NCBI GenBank assembly: GCA_029249345.1
Contig: JAQWHM010000001.1
Coordinates: 62,001 to 126,000, forward strand
DNA: 64,000 nucleotides
Source: UBA10348 sp002469915
GTDB taxonomy: Bacteria; Bacteroidota; Rhodothermia; Rhodothermales; UBA10348
Reading direction: 5' to 3'
The position numbers and the translations under genes are program-made. Below, one piece after another: positions 17,215 to 26,019 of the stretch (positions are counted from its first letter, which is position 1; each line of letters begins with the position of its first letter). Under the pieces are notes generated by a model. The model was not told the DNA's origin and ran no database searches. It worked only from the letters and a program-made list of their open reading frames with translations.

Positions 17215-17254
17215 AAGAAAAAAAGAGGCGCGACGGGAAAATCCCGTCGCGCCT
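17215..17254 (-). terminator. Rho-independent terminator of the Gly/Tyr-rich gene
   Basis: A 13-base perfect GC-rich stem (17226-17238 with 17242-17254) has a 3-base loop and a T-rich tail on the minus strand. It separates the Gly/Tyr-rich gene from the LytR_C-rsfS unit. Confidence 0.93.
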
Positions 17255-17297
17255 GAAAATACACTAATAATTTCTAAGCGATAGGCCAAAAACCATG

Positions 17298-17855
17298 CTA
17301 GCGATTACGACCTCTCAACCATCCATCACCGCCACCACTTGGTCCGAAGCTAGCATACATGCTAGAGCCACCATAACTATCGTAGCCCATTCCATACCCA
17401 CCACGGCCATAAGGGCTCATATATGATCCATAAGGGCTCCTACGAAGAGACAGGTTGAACTGCATGTTCTTCGTTGGACGGTAGGCGATATCCGCATTGC
17501 GAATAAATACCTGTGGCGCGGTCTGTCCCGTTACACTGGCACCAGACTGATTTTGCATCGGCGAATACGCGGCAGACACATCCAGCCGGGCAGCAATCTT
17601 ATTAAACTTCCAATTCATGGAATTGGTGTACATAGACAACGTCGAACCTCCAGAAAACGAGGACATCTCAAACGAATGACTCATTTGGAAGTTGGTGGGA
17701 GAAAACAAGCGATTCAACGAGAATCCCGATCCTCCCTGATCGTAGAGACGCACAGCTGTTTGATTAGCCGGAGTTGCCGTTCGCAACTGGGCTTGAGCTG
17801 GAATGCTCATCGCAAGAGAAGCAACCAAAATGACAGTCAGTATAGATCCACGCAT
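17298..17855 (-). CDS. Secreted Gly/Tyr/Ser-rich protein of unknown function
   Basis: This protein has 185 residues. A signal peptide ends at the Ala-Gln-Ala-Gln region (about residues 21-23). The middle part is beta-rich (FQMSHSFEMSSFSGGSTLSM and AARLDVSAAYSPM), as in beta-barrel fragments. The C-terminal 45 residues are Gly/Tyr/Ser-rich (YGSYMSPYGRGGYGMGYDSY), ending in a basic tail. It is monocistronic with its own terminator and divergent from tsaD. No family is recognised; an outer-membrane or cell-surface location is inference. Confidence 0.75.
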   Translation of the reverse strand: MRGSILTVILVASLAMSIPAQAQLRTATPANQTAVRLYDQGGSGFSLNRLFSPTNFQMSHSFEMSSFSGGSTLSMYTNSMNWKFNKIAARLDVSAAYSPMQNQSGASVTGQTAPQVFIRNADIAYRPTKNMQFNLSLRRSPYGSYMSPYGRGGYGMGYDSYGGSSMYASFGPSGGGDGWLRGRNR

Positions 17856-17932
17856 ATGCAGATTAAGTCTAGGCTCTAAGAGGTTGAATTATCGTATTAT
17901 AGAGTCGTAATCAACTCAAGTCAATAACGTTC

Positions 17933-17967
17933 CGAGTGCCCTGTTATTTTATGGCACTCGTTTTTTT
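17933..17967 (+). terminator. Terminator-like hairpin in the tsaD leader
   Basis: An 8-base perfect stem (17933-17940 with 17953-17960), a 12-base loop and seven consecutive T form a canonical intrinsic terminator on the plus strand. No plus-strand gene lies upstream; the preceding gene is on the minus strand and its start is at 17855. The hairpin therefore sits in the presumed 5' leader of tsaD, 49 bases before the likely GTG start, and could act as an attenuator. Confidence 0.7.
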
Positions 17968-18016
17968 CAGAGGAGCTGAAAAAAAGCGTTTAAATGCCAT
18001 AAACCAGTCTAGAAGC

Positions 18017-19033
18017 GTGCCTCCAAAACAGGTAATTCTTGGAATTGAATCCTCATGTGATGACACGGCAGCGGCCGTCATTGTAGACGGAATGCTCAAA
18101 TCCAGCGTGGTTTCATCTCAACTTGAACACGTTGCCTACGGGGGTGTGGTACCGGAGTTAGCCTCTAGAGCGCATGAAAGGGTCATTGTCCCGGTCGTAG
18201 AAGAAGCGTTGAGACAAGCTCAGATTCTCAAATCTGATCTTTCAGGAATCGCCGTAACATCAGGTCCTGGTCTGATTGGTTCACTATTAGTCGGCGTATC
18301 CTTCACCAAAGCAATGGCGGTAGGGCTTGGCGTACCTTTTATTGGCATCAACCACCTCGAAGGACACCTTTCTTCCCTTTACTTAGGTCCTAACGGTCCT
18401 CCCTCGCCCCATTTCAGCTTGATTGTATCGGGAGGACACACTCAACTCATGAAAGTAACCAGTCCAGGTACTGCGGAGTTAATGGGCCGAACTCGAGATG
18501 ATGCAGCCGGAGAAGCTTTTGACAAAGTGGGGAAAATATTGGGCCTCGATTACCCGGCTGGACCTGTCATTGATGAGCGCGCAAAAAAAGGCGACCCAAC
18601 CTTCCACGCCTTCCCTCGAACACGCTTGCAAGGATATGACTGGTCGTTTTCCGGAATAAAAACTTCCGTTTTATATTTCTTGAACGCACTATCAGAAAAG
18701 GAAAGAGAATCGTTGCTCGAACAATCCTTGAATGACATAGCAGCCTCCTTTCAAGAGGCCGTCGTAGACATGCTGGTTGCACCGGTCAAAAAAGCGATGA
18801 AAGAGACGGGAATCCGACATCTTGGAATCGTTGGGGGCGTTTCAGCAAATACACGCCTGCGAACAAAATTGAACGACCTAGTGAACTCAATGGATGGTCA
18901 TTTGTACGTTCCGGATCTGGAATATTGTATGGACAACGCAGCAATGATTGCCATGGCTGGATATCAGCGCATGATTCAAGGAGAGTCCAGTCCACTAACA
19001 TTAACGGCAGATCCATCTCTCAAACTCAGTTGA
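18017..19033 (+). CDS. tsaD: tRNA N6-adenosine threonylcarbamoyltransferase TsaD
   Basis: TsaD transfers the threonylcarbamoyl group onto A37 of ANN-decoding tRNAs (t6A). Signatures are LGIESSCDDTAAAVI, the metal-binding His pair in INHLEGHLSS, VSGGHTQLM, DDAAGEAFDKVGK, GGVSANTRLR and CMDNAAMIA. The GTG at 18017 gives 338 residues, the usual length. The frame is open to a GTG at 17936, but that extension has no homology and its DNA forms a terminator-like hairpin. The chorismate mutase and mltG genes follow on the same strand. Confidence 0.95.
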   Translation: MPPKQVILGIESSCDDTAAAVIVDGMLKSSVVSSQLEHVAYGGVVPELASRAHERVIVPVVEEALRQAQILKSDLSGIAVTSGPGLIGSLLVGVSFTKAMAVGLGVPFIGINHLEGHLSSLYLGPNGPPSPHFSLIVSGGHTQLMKVTSPGTAELMGRTRDDAAGEAFDKVGKILGLDYPAGPVIDERAKKGDPTFHAFPRTRLQGYDWSFSGIKTSVLYFLNALSEKERESLLEQSLNDIAASFQEAVVDMLVAPVKKAMKETGIRHLGIVGGVSANTRLRTKLNDLVNSMDGHLYVPDLEYCMDNAAMIAMAGYQRMIQGESSPLTLTADPSLKLS

Positions 19034-19104
19034 TTCAGAACGATCACATCATATCAGAGATTAAGTCTATTCTCGCTGGACCAGAACCAGAGAGTGACAA
19101 AGAC

Positions 19105-19374
19105 ATGTCCACGTGGCGAGCGCGAATCGATGCCATCGACCAAATTTTACTGGTGCTACTAAATGAACGATCAAGGAGCGCCAATGAAATCGGGCACATA
19201 AAAAAGCAACACAAATTGCCCATTTATGTCCCAGAACGGGAAAAAACGGTGCTTGGTAACGTATTGAAGAACAATTCAGGTCCGTTGGAGGACGAAGCCG
19301 TCCGACGGCTCTTCGAGCGTATCATCGATGAGACGCGCTCACTAGAACGCCGCAAATATCAAAACTTGGATTGA
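19105..19374 (+). CDS. Chorismate mutase, AroQ class
   Basis: This is a stand-alone 89-residue AroQ-type domain that converts chorismate to prephenate for Phe/Tyr synthesis. Signatures are WRARIDAIDQILLVLLNERS with the catalytic Arg, IGHIKKQHKLPIYVPEREK, and LFERIIDETRSLERR near the end. The ATG at 19105 starts right at the domain. A TTG at 19030 overlapping the tsaD stop (TTGA) would add 25 residues and suggests possible coupling. Its TGA overlaps the TTG start of mltG. Confidence 0.88.
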   Translation: MSTWRARIDAIDQILLVLLNERSRSANEIGHIKKQHKLPIYVPEREKTVLGNVLKNNSGPLEDEAVRRLFERIIDETRSLERRKYQNLD

Positions 19375-20438
19375 GTGCATTGAACATTCAGCGTAAAATT
19401 CTATTCCGTATTGCAGGTCTTTTGGCCATCCTGGGACTAGCTGTTTTGATAGTTGGCTACGACCAGTTTATGCGCTCCACCACAACAGACTTTGAAACGG
19501 CCAAGACCTTTCACCTGTACCCAACGTCATCACTAGAAGACCTAGCAGACAGCCTGAGTAGCAACGGCATCATCCGAAAAAAAACAGGATTTGTCGTCTT
19601 TGGTAAACTGAGCGGATGGGGCGATCAGATTAAAGCTGGACACTATGAGGTCAAGCCGGGCGCATCGAATAAAGACATACTCAACATATTGAGAAGAGGC
19701 CTCCAGACTCCAGTGCACGTCCGCGTACCGGCAGGCACCCGAAAGGAGCGTATGATCAGAGGCATGGCTAAAGACATGGCTTTTTCAGTCGAAGAACTAA
19801 CGGCTGCCTTTGCGGATGTCGACCTAGCATCCTCTTTAGGAACCGACACGACTCATCTGTGGGCTTCCATGGTCCCAGATACCTATTTCTTTTATTGGTT
19901 ATCCGACCCGGAAGAAGTCATTTCTAGAATACGTCGTCGCTACGATGGGCTATTCGAGGCAGCAGCCGATTCGCTGGAATCCATTCCTTGGGATATGAAT
20001 GCAGATGAGGTCATCCGGTTGGCGGGAATCGTAGAATGGGAATCTTCCCATGTACCTGAAAAACCGACCATCGCGGGTGTATATCTGAACCGACTTCGAG
20101 ATCGCTGGGCCTTGCAAGCAGATCCGACCGTACAATATGCCCTTATGCTTTTGGAAGGTGAAAAGCGGCGTCTTTTCTTTAAGGACTATAAACTGAATCA
20201 CCCGTACAACACGTACAAGTTCAGAGGACTTCCTCCGGGTCCCATCACCAACCCGACGCTAACGTCCATTCAGGCGGTACTGTATCCAGCGACTCACTCT
20301 TATTATTATTTCGTAGCCAAAGGAGATGGGCAGCACATATTTTCGCGCACCCTTGCAGAACACCGACGCAATGCGCAGGAATATTACCGCCTTATGAGAG
20401 AACGTCGTGCCGCACAAGCCGCCGCTAAAACTCCTTAG
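19371..20438 (+). CDS. mltG: Endolytic peptidoglycan transglycosylase MltG
   Basis: MltG cleaves nascent glycan strands at the inner membrane and sets their length. The protein has 355 residues. A membrane helix lies at about 11-31, a LysM-like region follows (LYPTSSLEDLADSLSSNGII), and then comes the YceG catalytic domain. In that domain MVPDTYFFYW, LAGIVEWESSHVPEKPTIAG with the expected catalytic Glu, VYLNRL, LQADPTVQYAL, YNTYKFRGLPPGPITNP and YYYFVAKGDGQHIFS are typical. It begins at TTG 19371, overlapping the chorismate mutase stop. Its stop overlaps the stop of the convergent membrane-protein gene. Confidence 0.95.
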   Translation: MSALNIQRKILFRIAGLLAILGLAVLIVGYDQFMRSTTTDFETAKTFHLYPTSSLEDLADSLSSNGIIRKKTGFVVFGKLSGWGDQIKAGHYEVKPGASNKDILNILRRGLQTPVHVRVPAGTRKERMIRGMAKDMAFSVEELTAAFADVDLASSLGTDTTHLWASMVPDTYFFYWLSDPEEVISRIRRRYDGLFEAAADSLESIPWDMNADEVIRLAGIVEWESSHVPEKPTIAGVYLNRLRDRWALQADPTVQYALMLLEGEKRRLFFKDYKLNHPYNTYKFRGLPPGPITNPTLTSIQAVLYPATHSYYYFVAKGDGQHIFSRTLAEHRRNAQEYYRLMRERRAAQAAAKTP

Positions 20439-20920
20439 AAAAAGCTGAAGACGAAGGCGCGTGACGCGAGCAAGAGTCCTGCGATAGCTGCGAGGTAGGC
20501 CAGCGCAAACCAATGACGGTGTACCACCGGTTTTACAATCCAGTAAATAGCTCCTCCCATAAGCACGGCCGTCCCTCCCATCATCATCCATAGCTCTTCA
20601 AACGGACTGGGCGGCTGCTGCCACTTGAACACGACGAGGAATGGAATTCCAAAGCCGACTATACAAAGTGCACAGACGATGAGTAGCATGTATAGGTATT
20701 TTCGCACGGCACTCGCCTGAACTCCAAAAATCCGAGTTGAGAATGCGTTAAATGGTGCACTGTACATCAGCGCAAACGCCAGTACAGGGATCAAAAAGAG
20801 GGATCGCTGGACAACCATGTCGGCAGAAGCTCGGTCCCAGCCTTGTCCGTACATAAACCAAGCTACCAGAACCAATAGGGACACGGCTAAAAAAAGAAGG
20901 CCCACAACGAGATTTTTCAT
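20435..20920 (-). CDS. Multi-pass membrane protein of unknown function
   Basis: This protein has 161 residues and about five predicted membrane helices (for example NLVVGLLFLAVSLLVLVAWF, SLFLIPVLAFALMYSA, LLIVCALCIVGFGIPFLVVF and LAYLAAIAGLLLASRAFV). No family is recognised. The ATG at 20918-20920 (MKNLVVG) is preferred over an upstream alternative start at 20938. It converges on mltG with a four-base overlap of stop codons. Confidence 0.72.
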   Translation of the reverse strand: MKNLVVGLLFLAVSLLVLVAWFMYGQGWDRASADMVVQRSLFLIPVLAFALMYSAPFNAFSTRIFGVQASAVRKYLYMLLIVCALCIVGFGIPFLVVFKWQQPPSPFEELWMMMGGTAVLMGGAIYWIVKPVVHRHWFALAYLAAIAGLLLASRAFVFSFF

Positions 20921-21071
20921 GCAATGGATTTGCGTCAATTGGAAGGATAAAGATAACTCGTATTCAATTGTTTACCCTATTCATACCGGTTTAAATCGAC
21001 CTGAGTTGGCTGAGCAAGAAGGTCTAGTGCCTGACTACGGAGAATGACGAAATAATAAGCGCCCAAATCAA

Positions 21072-21104
21072 AACAGGGGGCTCGACATCGTCGAGCCCCC
21101 TGTT
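21072..21104 (-). terminator. Rho-independent terminator of the FadL-type porin gene
   Basis: A 14-base perfect stem (21072-21085 with 21091-21104) has a 5-base loop and is followed on the minus strand by a T-rich tail. It lies 33 bases past the porin stop codon. Confidence 0.92.
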
Positions 21105-21136
21105 CACGTTCTGTAAAGCCTACTAATAGGGTAGGA

Positions 21137-22699
21137 TTAGAATCCGAAGGTAAACCCGATCTGAACGCGACTGCGAATAATATCCTCTGTTACAATCGGG
21201 GCATCATTCACTTCATTGTATACCGCGTATTCGTCTTCGAACGCTTCGGCCATCCAACCAAAGTCGATTTTCATATTGTCGGCCAGATTATACGTAGCGC
21301 CAGCTGAAACGTAGACCCGGTCCGTATCCAAACTGGTGTTTGAAGAGGTTTCATTGTGAGGGTCAGGGTACATTGCAAGCCCACCTCGTAAGGTCGTTTT
21401 GCCCACATCGTAGGATGCACCAATCCGTACGTTCGTCACAGCGTCCAGACCCCTCGTGATATCAAAATTCTCGTCGAAAAAGGAATAGCCGTCTGAGTCC
21501 AATTCCATTTGAGACCAGTCAATCCATTCAACATCGGCCGATATTTTTGCTCCAGCCACCGCGTACTCGGCCCCCATGCCCACTTTCCAGGGGGTCACAA
21601 AAGAGTAATCGAATGTACCCGTTCCGGCATCATCACTGTCACCACCATACTGAAAGGCATCTCCATTATCGAATCTCGTCGCTAACTTGGTGCTGTAAAC
21701 ATCTTCAACCGCATACCAGGTTGGTGTTTCGATCGTCAAGCCCACCTTGGTGGACGCATTTACTTTTGCGGACACGCCTAATCTAAGATTGACCCCCACG
21801 ATTTCAGACTCGACCTGCTCATTGAACTGAAGCTCTTTGAAGTCGGTTGTGCCGTTTGTCCCATCGTTATCGTTCAAAAAGTCATTTTCAGTCAGCTCAC
21901 GCGCAAAAGAGTAGGTCCCATAAGGCGCTGAAACGGTTAGCCCAACCATCACATCTTTCGCCACTTCCATGGCGCCCCCGATGTTTATCTCCATCATGCG
22001 GCCCGATTCGTCTACATAACCAGCCTGACGTACTGTACCCGCATTAACGGCTGGAACGAAAGGATTAGCATCACCATTTTGAACAGCCACGGCATCTAGA
22101 TCAATGGCGTAGGTTTCAAAGCCAATGAATGAGAGCGTTCGGTCAAACAATGGAAAAACACCATCGTCATCTTCCTGCAACTCAAATTCACCTGAGACAG
22201 GCATCAAATAGTCTGTCAGAGAATTTGCATTATTCTCTCCTGAAAACACGAGGCTTCGGCTAAACGTCGATACCTGATTGAAGCCCGCTCCAACGACCAT
22301 GGAGCCCCGCGTAGTAGGCACTTTAAAAAGATATGAGACGCTACCGATTCCCGCAGCGGTTACGTCGTTCTTAAATTGGCTCATTGAACTAGGAGCTACA
22401 AATACTCCATCGTCCAAAGTGCTCAAAGCAGAGAGAGATCCACTCACGTTTGAACTCGTGGCCCAACCTAGTCCGGCTGGATTATTAAAAAATGCTGACG
22501 CATCTGTAACGCCCGAAATTCCTACACCACCCATTCCCATGCTTGATGCCGTAAGTCCCGGCATGCGTTGCGCAAAACGCAGGGCATCATCGCCGGTTTG
22601 AGCATTAGACTGGCCCACGGACAGAAAGCAGGTTAAAATGATCAGGAAACGAGCCGAATAGCTGCCTAGAAATGAATTTTTACGTACCGAATACATCAT
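21137..22699 (-). CDS. OmpP1/FadL/TodX family outer-membrane transport protein
   Basis: This protein has 520 residues. A signal peptide (about 1-33) is followed by the FadL N-terminal hatch with MGMGGVGISGVTDASAFFNN, then PAG (the NPAG motif). Long alternating beta-strands continue to a C-terminal Phe (RVQIGFTFGF). FadL-type channels import fatty acids and other hydrophobic molecules through a lateral opening. The start is one of two adjacent ATGs at 22699 and 22696. The gene appears monocistronic with its own terminator. Confidence 0.92.
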   Translation of the reverse strand: MMYSVRKNSFLGSYSARFLIILTCFLSVGQSNAQTGDDALRFAQRMPGLTASSMGMGGVGISGVTDASAFFNNPAGLGWATSSNVSGSLSALSTLDDGVFVAPSSMSQFKNDVTAAGIGSVSYLFKVPTTRGSMVVGAGFNQVSTFSRSLVFSGENNANSLTDYLMPVSGEFELQEDDDGVFPLFDRTLSFIGFETYAIDLDAVAVQNGDANPFVPAVNAGTVRQAGYVDESGRMMEINIGGAMEVAKDVMVGLTVSAPYGTYSFARELTENDFLNDNDGTNGTTDFKELQFNEQVESEIVGVNLRLGVSAKVNASTKVGLTIETPTWYAVEDVYSTKLATRFDNGDAFQYGGDSDDAGTGTFDYSFVTPWKVGMGAEYAVAGAKISADVEWIDWSQMELDSDGYSFFDENFDITRGLDAVTNVRIGASYDVGKTTLRGGLAMYPDPHNETSSNTSLDTDRVYVSAGATYNLADNMKIDFGWMAEAFEDEYAVYNEVNDAPIVTEDIIRSRVQIGFTFGF

Positions 22700-22770
22700 A
22701 ATTTGGGATCTAGAAGGTTGCTAGAAGAGCGACCTCAATGGACTGTATCTGTTTCAGGCGGGCGTACAAA

Positions 22771-22795
22771 AGGGCCCGTGCAGGGCACGGGCCCT
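22771..22795 (-). terminator. Rho-independent terminator of the low-complexity lipoprotein gene
   Basis: An 11-base perfect stem (22771-22781 with 22785-22795) has a 3-base loop. On the minus strand the sequence after the stem is TTTTGT. It lies 45 bases past the stop codon of the lipoprotein. Confidence 0.88.
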
Positions 22796-22840
22796 CAAAA
22801 TCGTTGCCAGGAAAGGACATCCCTTCCTCAAAGTGCCAAG

Positions 22841-24160
22841 CTACTTGTTGCGTCCACTCCGGCTAGATTTGGAAGAACCCTTCGAAGAGGAACCGCGGGA
22901 CGATGCTCCGGAAGAACGACTCGAAGATTCAGAGGATCGACTGACTCCAGAGGACCGACTTGACGATCCCGAAGACCGGGTAGAGGATCCTGAAGAACGA
23001 CTAGAAGAACTAGAGGATCGGCTTGTGTTGGATCGGGACGATGTTTTAGTACCCGAAGACCGACTCGAATTCCCAGAAGACCGTCTCGTGGATGTGCCTC
23101 TATTGGATGACCCGCGTGTATTTGACGATCGAACAGGCGTTGAGCGCCCACCACTACGCGTGGAGGTCGAGCGAGTACTTGTTCCTCTGGAGGTGGAAGT
23201 CGAGCGTCCTGTAGTTCCACGAGTAGATGATGTTGAGCGAGTCGATCCCGTTGTGGCCCGCGTGGAAGTAGAACGAGTTGAGCCGGAGCGTGTACTCGTA
23301 GACCTTCCAGAACTTATTCGCGTTCGACCATCTCGAGAGCTAACACCAGAACGAGTCGTTCTGCCTGTGCTCAATGCTCCTTTATTGGCCGCACTTGCGG
23401 TGCGACCGGTACTGATAATGGTTCGACCATCTTGGCCCCTACTAGTAACATCAGAACCGGAAGAGATTCCACTTCTACCTCCGTATTCTCCGGATCGGCC
23501 ACCACGATTGATTGTTCCTGAGCGACTGCCGAGCGCGCTTCTAGCCATTGTTGACCCACGAGGTGTGTAATTACCTCTGGCAACGGAAACGCCACCTAGG
23601 CCGCCGTAAGAGGATGATGGGTAATAATTAGAATAGCCATAATACCCACCGTATCCGTATCCGCCGTACCCGTAGCTGCCGTAGCCGCCATAGCCGCCAT
23701 AGCCGCCATAGCCATAACTACTGAAGCCATAACCTACTCCATATCCGTAAGGGCGATAACTACCGTAGTTATAGAGCGAACCAAATCCGAAAGAAAGACC
23801 CCAACCGGAAGAGTAGTACGGATTACAGAAGGACCAGTCCCAGCATCCGCCGTACGAACCATAAAATGGATCGTAGAATGACGTGAAATAATCTCGGTAG
23901 CCATAAGGCTGATGAGTAATCCAGTCATATTCATCGTAAACGTCTTCATCGACGTAGCCATCTTCGTAGTACTTCCGAACCACAACGTCGCCATTATCCT
24001 CGTAATCTGCGACGACTTGGTCGAGTCCTCCGTGAGGCCGCTCCAATGCAACCAGTTGCGTGTAGCAACCACTAAGGAGAAACATGAAGAAAATTCCGGA
24101 CAGGAGTACGGATATATTTGATGGCAGGCGGCCTGAATATTGCAGTTTCAACTTCTGCAT
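22841..24160 (-). CDS. Lipoprotein with Gly/Tyr-rich centre and very long Arg/Ser/Thr/Gly-rich tail
   Basis: This protein has 439 residues. The start at ATG 24160 gives a signal peptide ending in the lipobox LLSGC (Cys about residue 31). Residues about 40-75 are acidic (ADYEDNGDVVVRKYYEDGYV). Residues about 85-185 are Gly/Tyr-rich with repeats of YGGYGGYGGYGSYGYGG. The last 240 residues are almost entirely Ser, Arg, Thr and Gly, strongly basic and disordered (for example SRSSSSSSRSSGSSTRSSGS). No family is recognised. The frame is open further upstream to 24343, but only the 24160 start places the lipobox properly. A surface-exposed, nucleic-acid- or polyanion-binding role is possible inference. 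Confidence 0.75.
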   Translation of the reverse strand: MQKLKLQYSGRLPSNISVLLSGIFFMFLLSGCYTQLVALERPHGGLDQVVADYEDNGDVVVRKYYEDGYVDEDVYDEYDWITHQPYGYRDYFTSFYDPFYGSYGGCWDWSFCNPYYSSGWGLSFGFGSLYNYGSYRPYGYGVGYGFSSYGYGGYGGYGGYGSYGYGGYGYGGYYGYSNYYPSSSYGGLGGVSVARGNYTPRGSTMARSALGSRSGTINRGGRSGEYGGRSGISSGSDVTSRGQDGRTIISTGRTASAANKGALSTGRTTRSGVSSRDGRTRISSGRSTSTRSGSTRSTSTRATTGSTRSTSSTRGTTGRSTSTSRGTSTRSTSTRSGGRSTPVRSSNTRGSSNRGTSTRRSSGNSSRSSGTKTSSRSNTSRSSSSSSRSSGSSTRSSGSSSRSSGVSRSSESSSRSSGASSRGSSSKGSSKSSRSGRNK

Positions 24161-24519
24161 CACTTTGTCCCCAATATTGATCTTGTTTCGCAATCCGACC
24201 CTGGTAGGTTCGATAACGCTGGACTGAATGAAAGTTTCCTCATTCATATAGCCGCACACTATCTTCGGTTTGGCACACTTGGTTTTTAAATCTCTTTTGG
24301 CTTCCTCGATTCGAGATGTTACCAAAAGCACATTTGAAACCAAGCGCTTCGATGAAAACTAGGGCAAATACCCTGCCGAATCGTGTCAGTATCCATTTGG
24401 CGGTGTATATACCCGCACACTGACTCATTTAGTAGGCAGTAGACCTACAAATTGTACACTTTCCGCCGAGCTATTTTTAGCTCATTAAGCCTCATAAACC
24501 GGCTTCGAACCGAATCAAT
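24161..24519. other. 359-base intergenic region upstream of proS
   Basis: The flanking genes diverge, so promoters for both are expected. I see no protein-like frame. It contains a short inverted repeat GAGCTA-TTTT-TAGCTC just before proS (about 24468-24483). No T-box or other recognisable riboswitch core is evident. Confidence 0.55.
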
Positions 24520-25992
24520 ATGGCAGACGCAATCACACCTCGCTCAGAGGATTATTCCCAATGGTATCTGGACATCATCAAAAATGCGAAGCTGGCGGAC
24601 TACTCGCCCGTTCGTGGATGCATGATTATTCGACCAAACGGCTATGAGTTGTGGGAAAACATGCAGGCTGGTTTGGATGGAATGTTTAAGGAGACGGGTC
24701 ACAAAAATGCCTATTTCCCCATTTTCATTCCACAGAGTTTTTTAGCCAAAGAAGCAGACCACGTAGAAGGCTTCGCGAAGGAGTGCGCCGTCGTAACTCA
24801 TTCCCGTTTGAAGGTCGATGAAGAACAAGGATTGATCGCTGATCCAGATTCGAAACTGGAAGAAAACCTCATTGTGCGCCCAACCTCTGAAACGATCATT
24901 TGGGATACATACAGCCGGTGGATTCAGTCTTGGAGAGACCTCCCGATTCTTATGAATCAGTGGGCGAATGTAGTGCGTTGGGAAATGCGTACACGCCTTT
25001 TTCTTCGGACGATGGAATTCTTATGGCAAGAAGGGCATACAGCTCATGCAACTGAGCAAGAGGCTGTGGACGAAACACTGACGATTCTGGATGTCTACGC
25101 CACATTTGCTGAAGATTACATGGCAGTACCCGTTATTCGCGGTGTAAAAACAGCGTCTGAGCGATTTGCAGGAGCGGTTGAAACGTATTGCATCGAAGCG
25201 ATGATGCAGGACGGAAAAGCACTTCAAGCCGGCACCAGCCACTTTTTGGGACAGAACTTTGCCAAAGCATTCGACTGCAAGTTTCAGAACAAGAACAACG
25301 AACTGGAATACGTCTGGGCCACTTCCTGGGGCGTATCAACCCGCTTGATTGGCGCCCTCATCATGGTGCACTCGGATGATCAAGGTCTGATTTTGCCTCC
25401 GCGCCTGGCTCCTACCCAGGTTGCGCTAGTACCGATTTATCGAAAAGATGAGGACCGGATTCAGGTTCTCGAAAAAGCACGCCAGATTGAGGCCGATCTC
25501 AAAGCAGTTGGTGTTCGCATCTTCGTGGACGACCGAGATGGCTATCGTCCCGGATGGAAATTTAATGAGTACGAAGTCCAAGGCGTACCCGTGCGTCTGG
25601 CGCTTGGCCCCCGCGACGTTCAAAACGGAACCGTTGAAGTAGCTCGTAGAGACAACGGTGAAAAGGAAACGGTGGAACAAACTGGACTTGTTGCTCACAT
25701 TCAAGAGACCCTCGAAGCAGTTCAAAACGGGCTATTCGAACGTGCCTTGAAGATGAGAGAAGATATGACGACCTCAGTCGACTCCTATGACGATTTCAAG
25801 TCGGTTCTGGATGAAAAAGGCGGCTTTATCAGGATGCACTGGGATGGTACAGACGAGACGGAGCTTCAAATCAAGAACGAAACGAAAGCTACTATCCGTT
25901 GCATTCCAATTGAAGGATATGAGGAAGAAGGGGTAGATCCTGTTTCTGGAAAGCCTTCGAAAGGCCGCGTTTACTTCGCTCGATCCTATTAG
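24520..25992 (+). CDS. proS: Prolyl-tRNA synthetase (short archaeal/eukaryote-like form)
   Basis: ProS is a class II synthetase that charges tRNA-Pro. The protein has 490 residues and lacks the large insertion editing domain of E. coli-type ProS. It matches the shorter type that carries an extra C-terminal domain. Motifs are motif 2 around RWEMRTRLFLRTMEFLWQEG with HTA following, motif 3 near WATSWGVSTRLIGALIMVHS, and the anticodon-binding region IFVDDRDGYRPGWKFNEYE. The C-terminus ends in a Tyr (RVYFARSY), a feature of this type in which the terminal Tyr reaches the active site. It is monocistronic. Confidence 0.96.
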   Translation: MADAITPRSEDYSQWYLDIIKNAKLADYSPVRGCMIIRPNGYELWENMQAGLDGMFKETGHKNAYFPIFIPQSFLAKEADHVEGFAKECAVVTHSRLKVDEEQGLIADPDSKLEENLIVRPTSETIIWDTYSRWIQSWRDLPILMNQWANVVRWEMRTRLFLRTMEFLWQEGHTAHATEQEAVDETLTILDVYATFAEDYMAVPVIRGVKTASERFAGAVETYCIEAMMQDGKALQAGTSHFLGQNFAKAFDCKFQNKNNELEYVWATSWGVSTRLIGALIMVHSDDQGLILPPRLAPTQVALVPIYRKDEDRIQVLEKARQIEADLKAVGVRIFVDDRDGYRPGWKFNEYEVQGVPVRLALGPRDVQNGTVEVARRDNGEKETVEQTGLVAHIQETLEAVQNGLFERALKMREDMTTSVDSYDDFKSVLDEKGGFIRMHWDGTDETELQIKNETKATIRCIPIEGYEEEGVDPVSGKPSKGRVYFARSY

Positions 25993-26019
25993 TCCATCCA
26001 GGAATTTCTGTGAAATGGC

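Noticed and set aside
20817..21047. 76-residue plus-strand frame across the start of the minus-strand membrane protein, with a fairly protein-like end (YPIHTGLNRPELAEQEG).
   Set aside because: Most of it is antisense to a real gene, it has no credible start for the non-overlapping part, and nothing recognisable remains.
22850..23330. Dense short repeats that could suggest a CRISPR array or VNTR.
   Set aside because: Units are short, imperfect and in codon phase with the low-complexity tail of the lipoprotein; there are no regular spacers.
22833..23570. Plus-strand 245-residue frame rich in Asp, Glu, Arg, Pro, Val and Leu.
   Set aside because: It is the antisense reading of the Arg/Ser/Thr-rich lipoprotein tail; its periodic composition follows from the repeats on the other strand.
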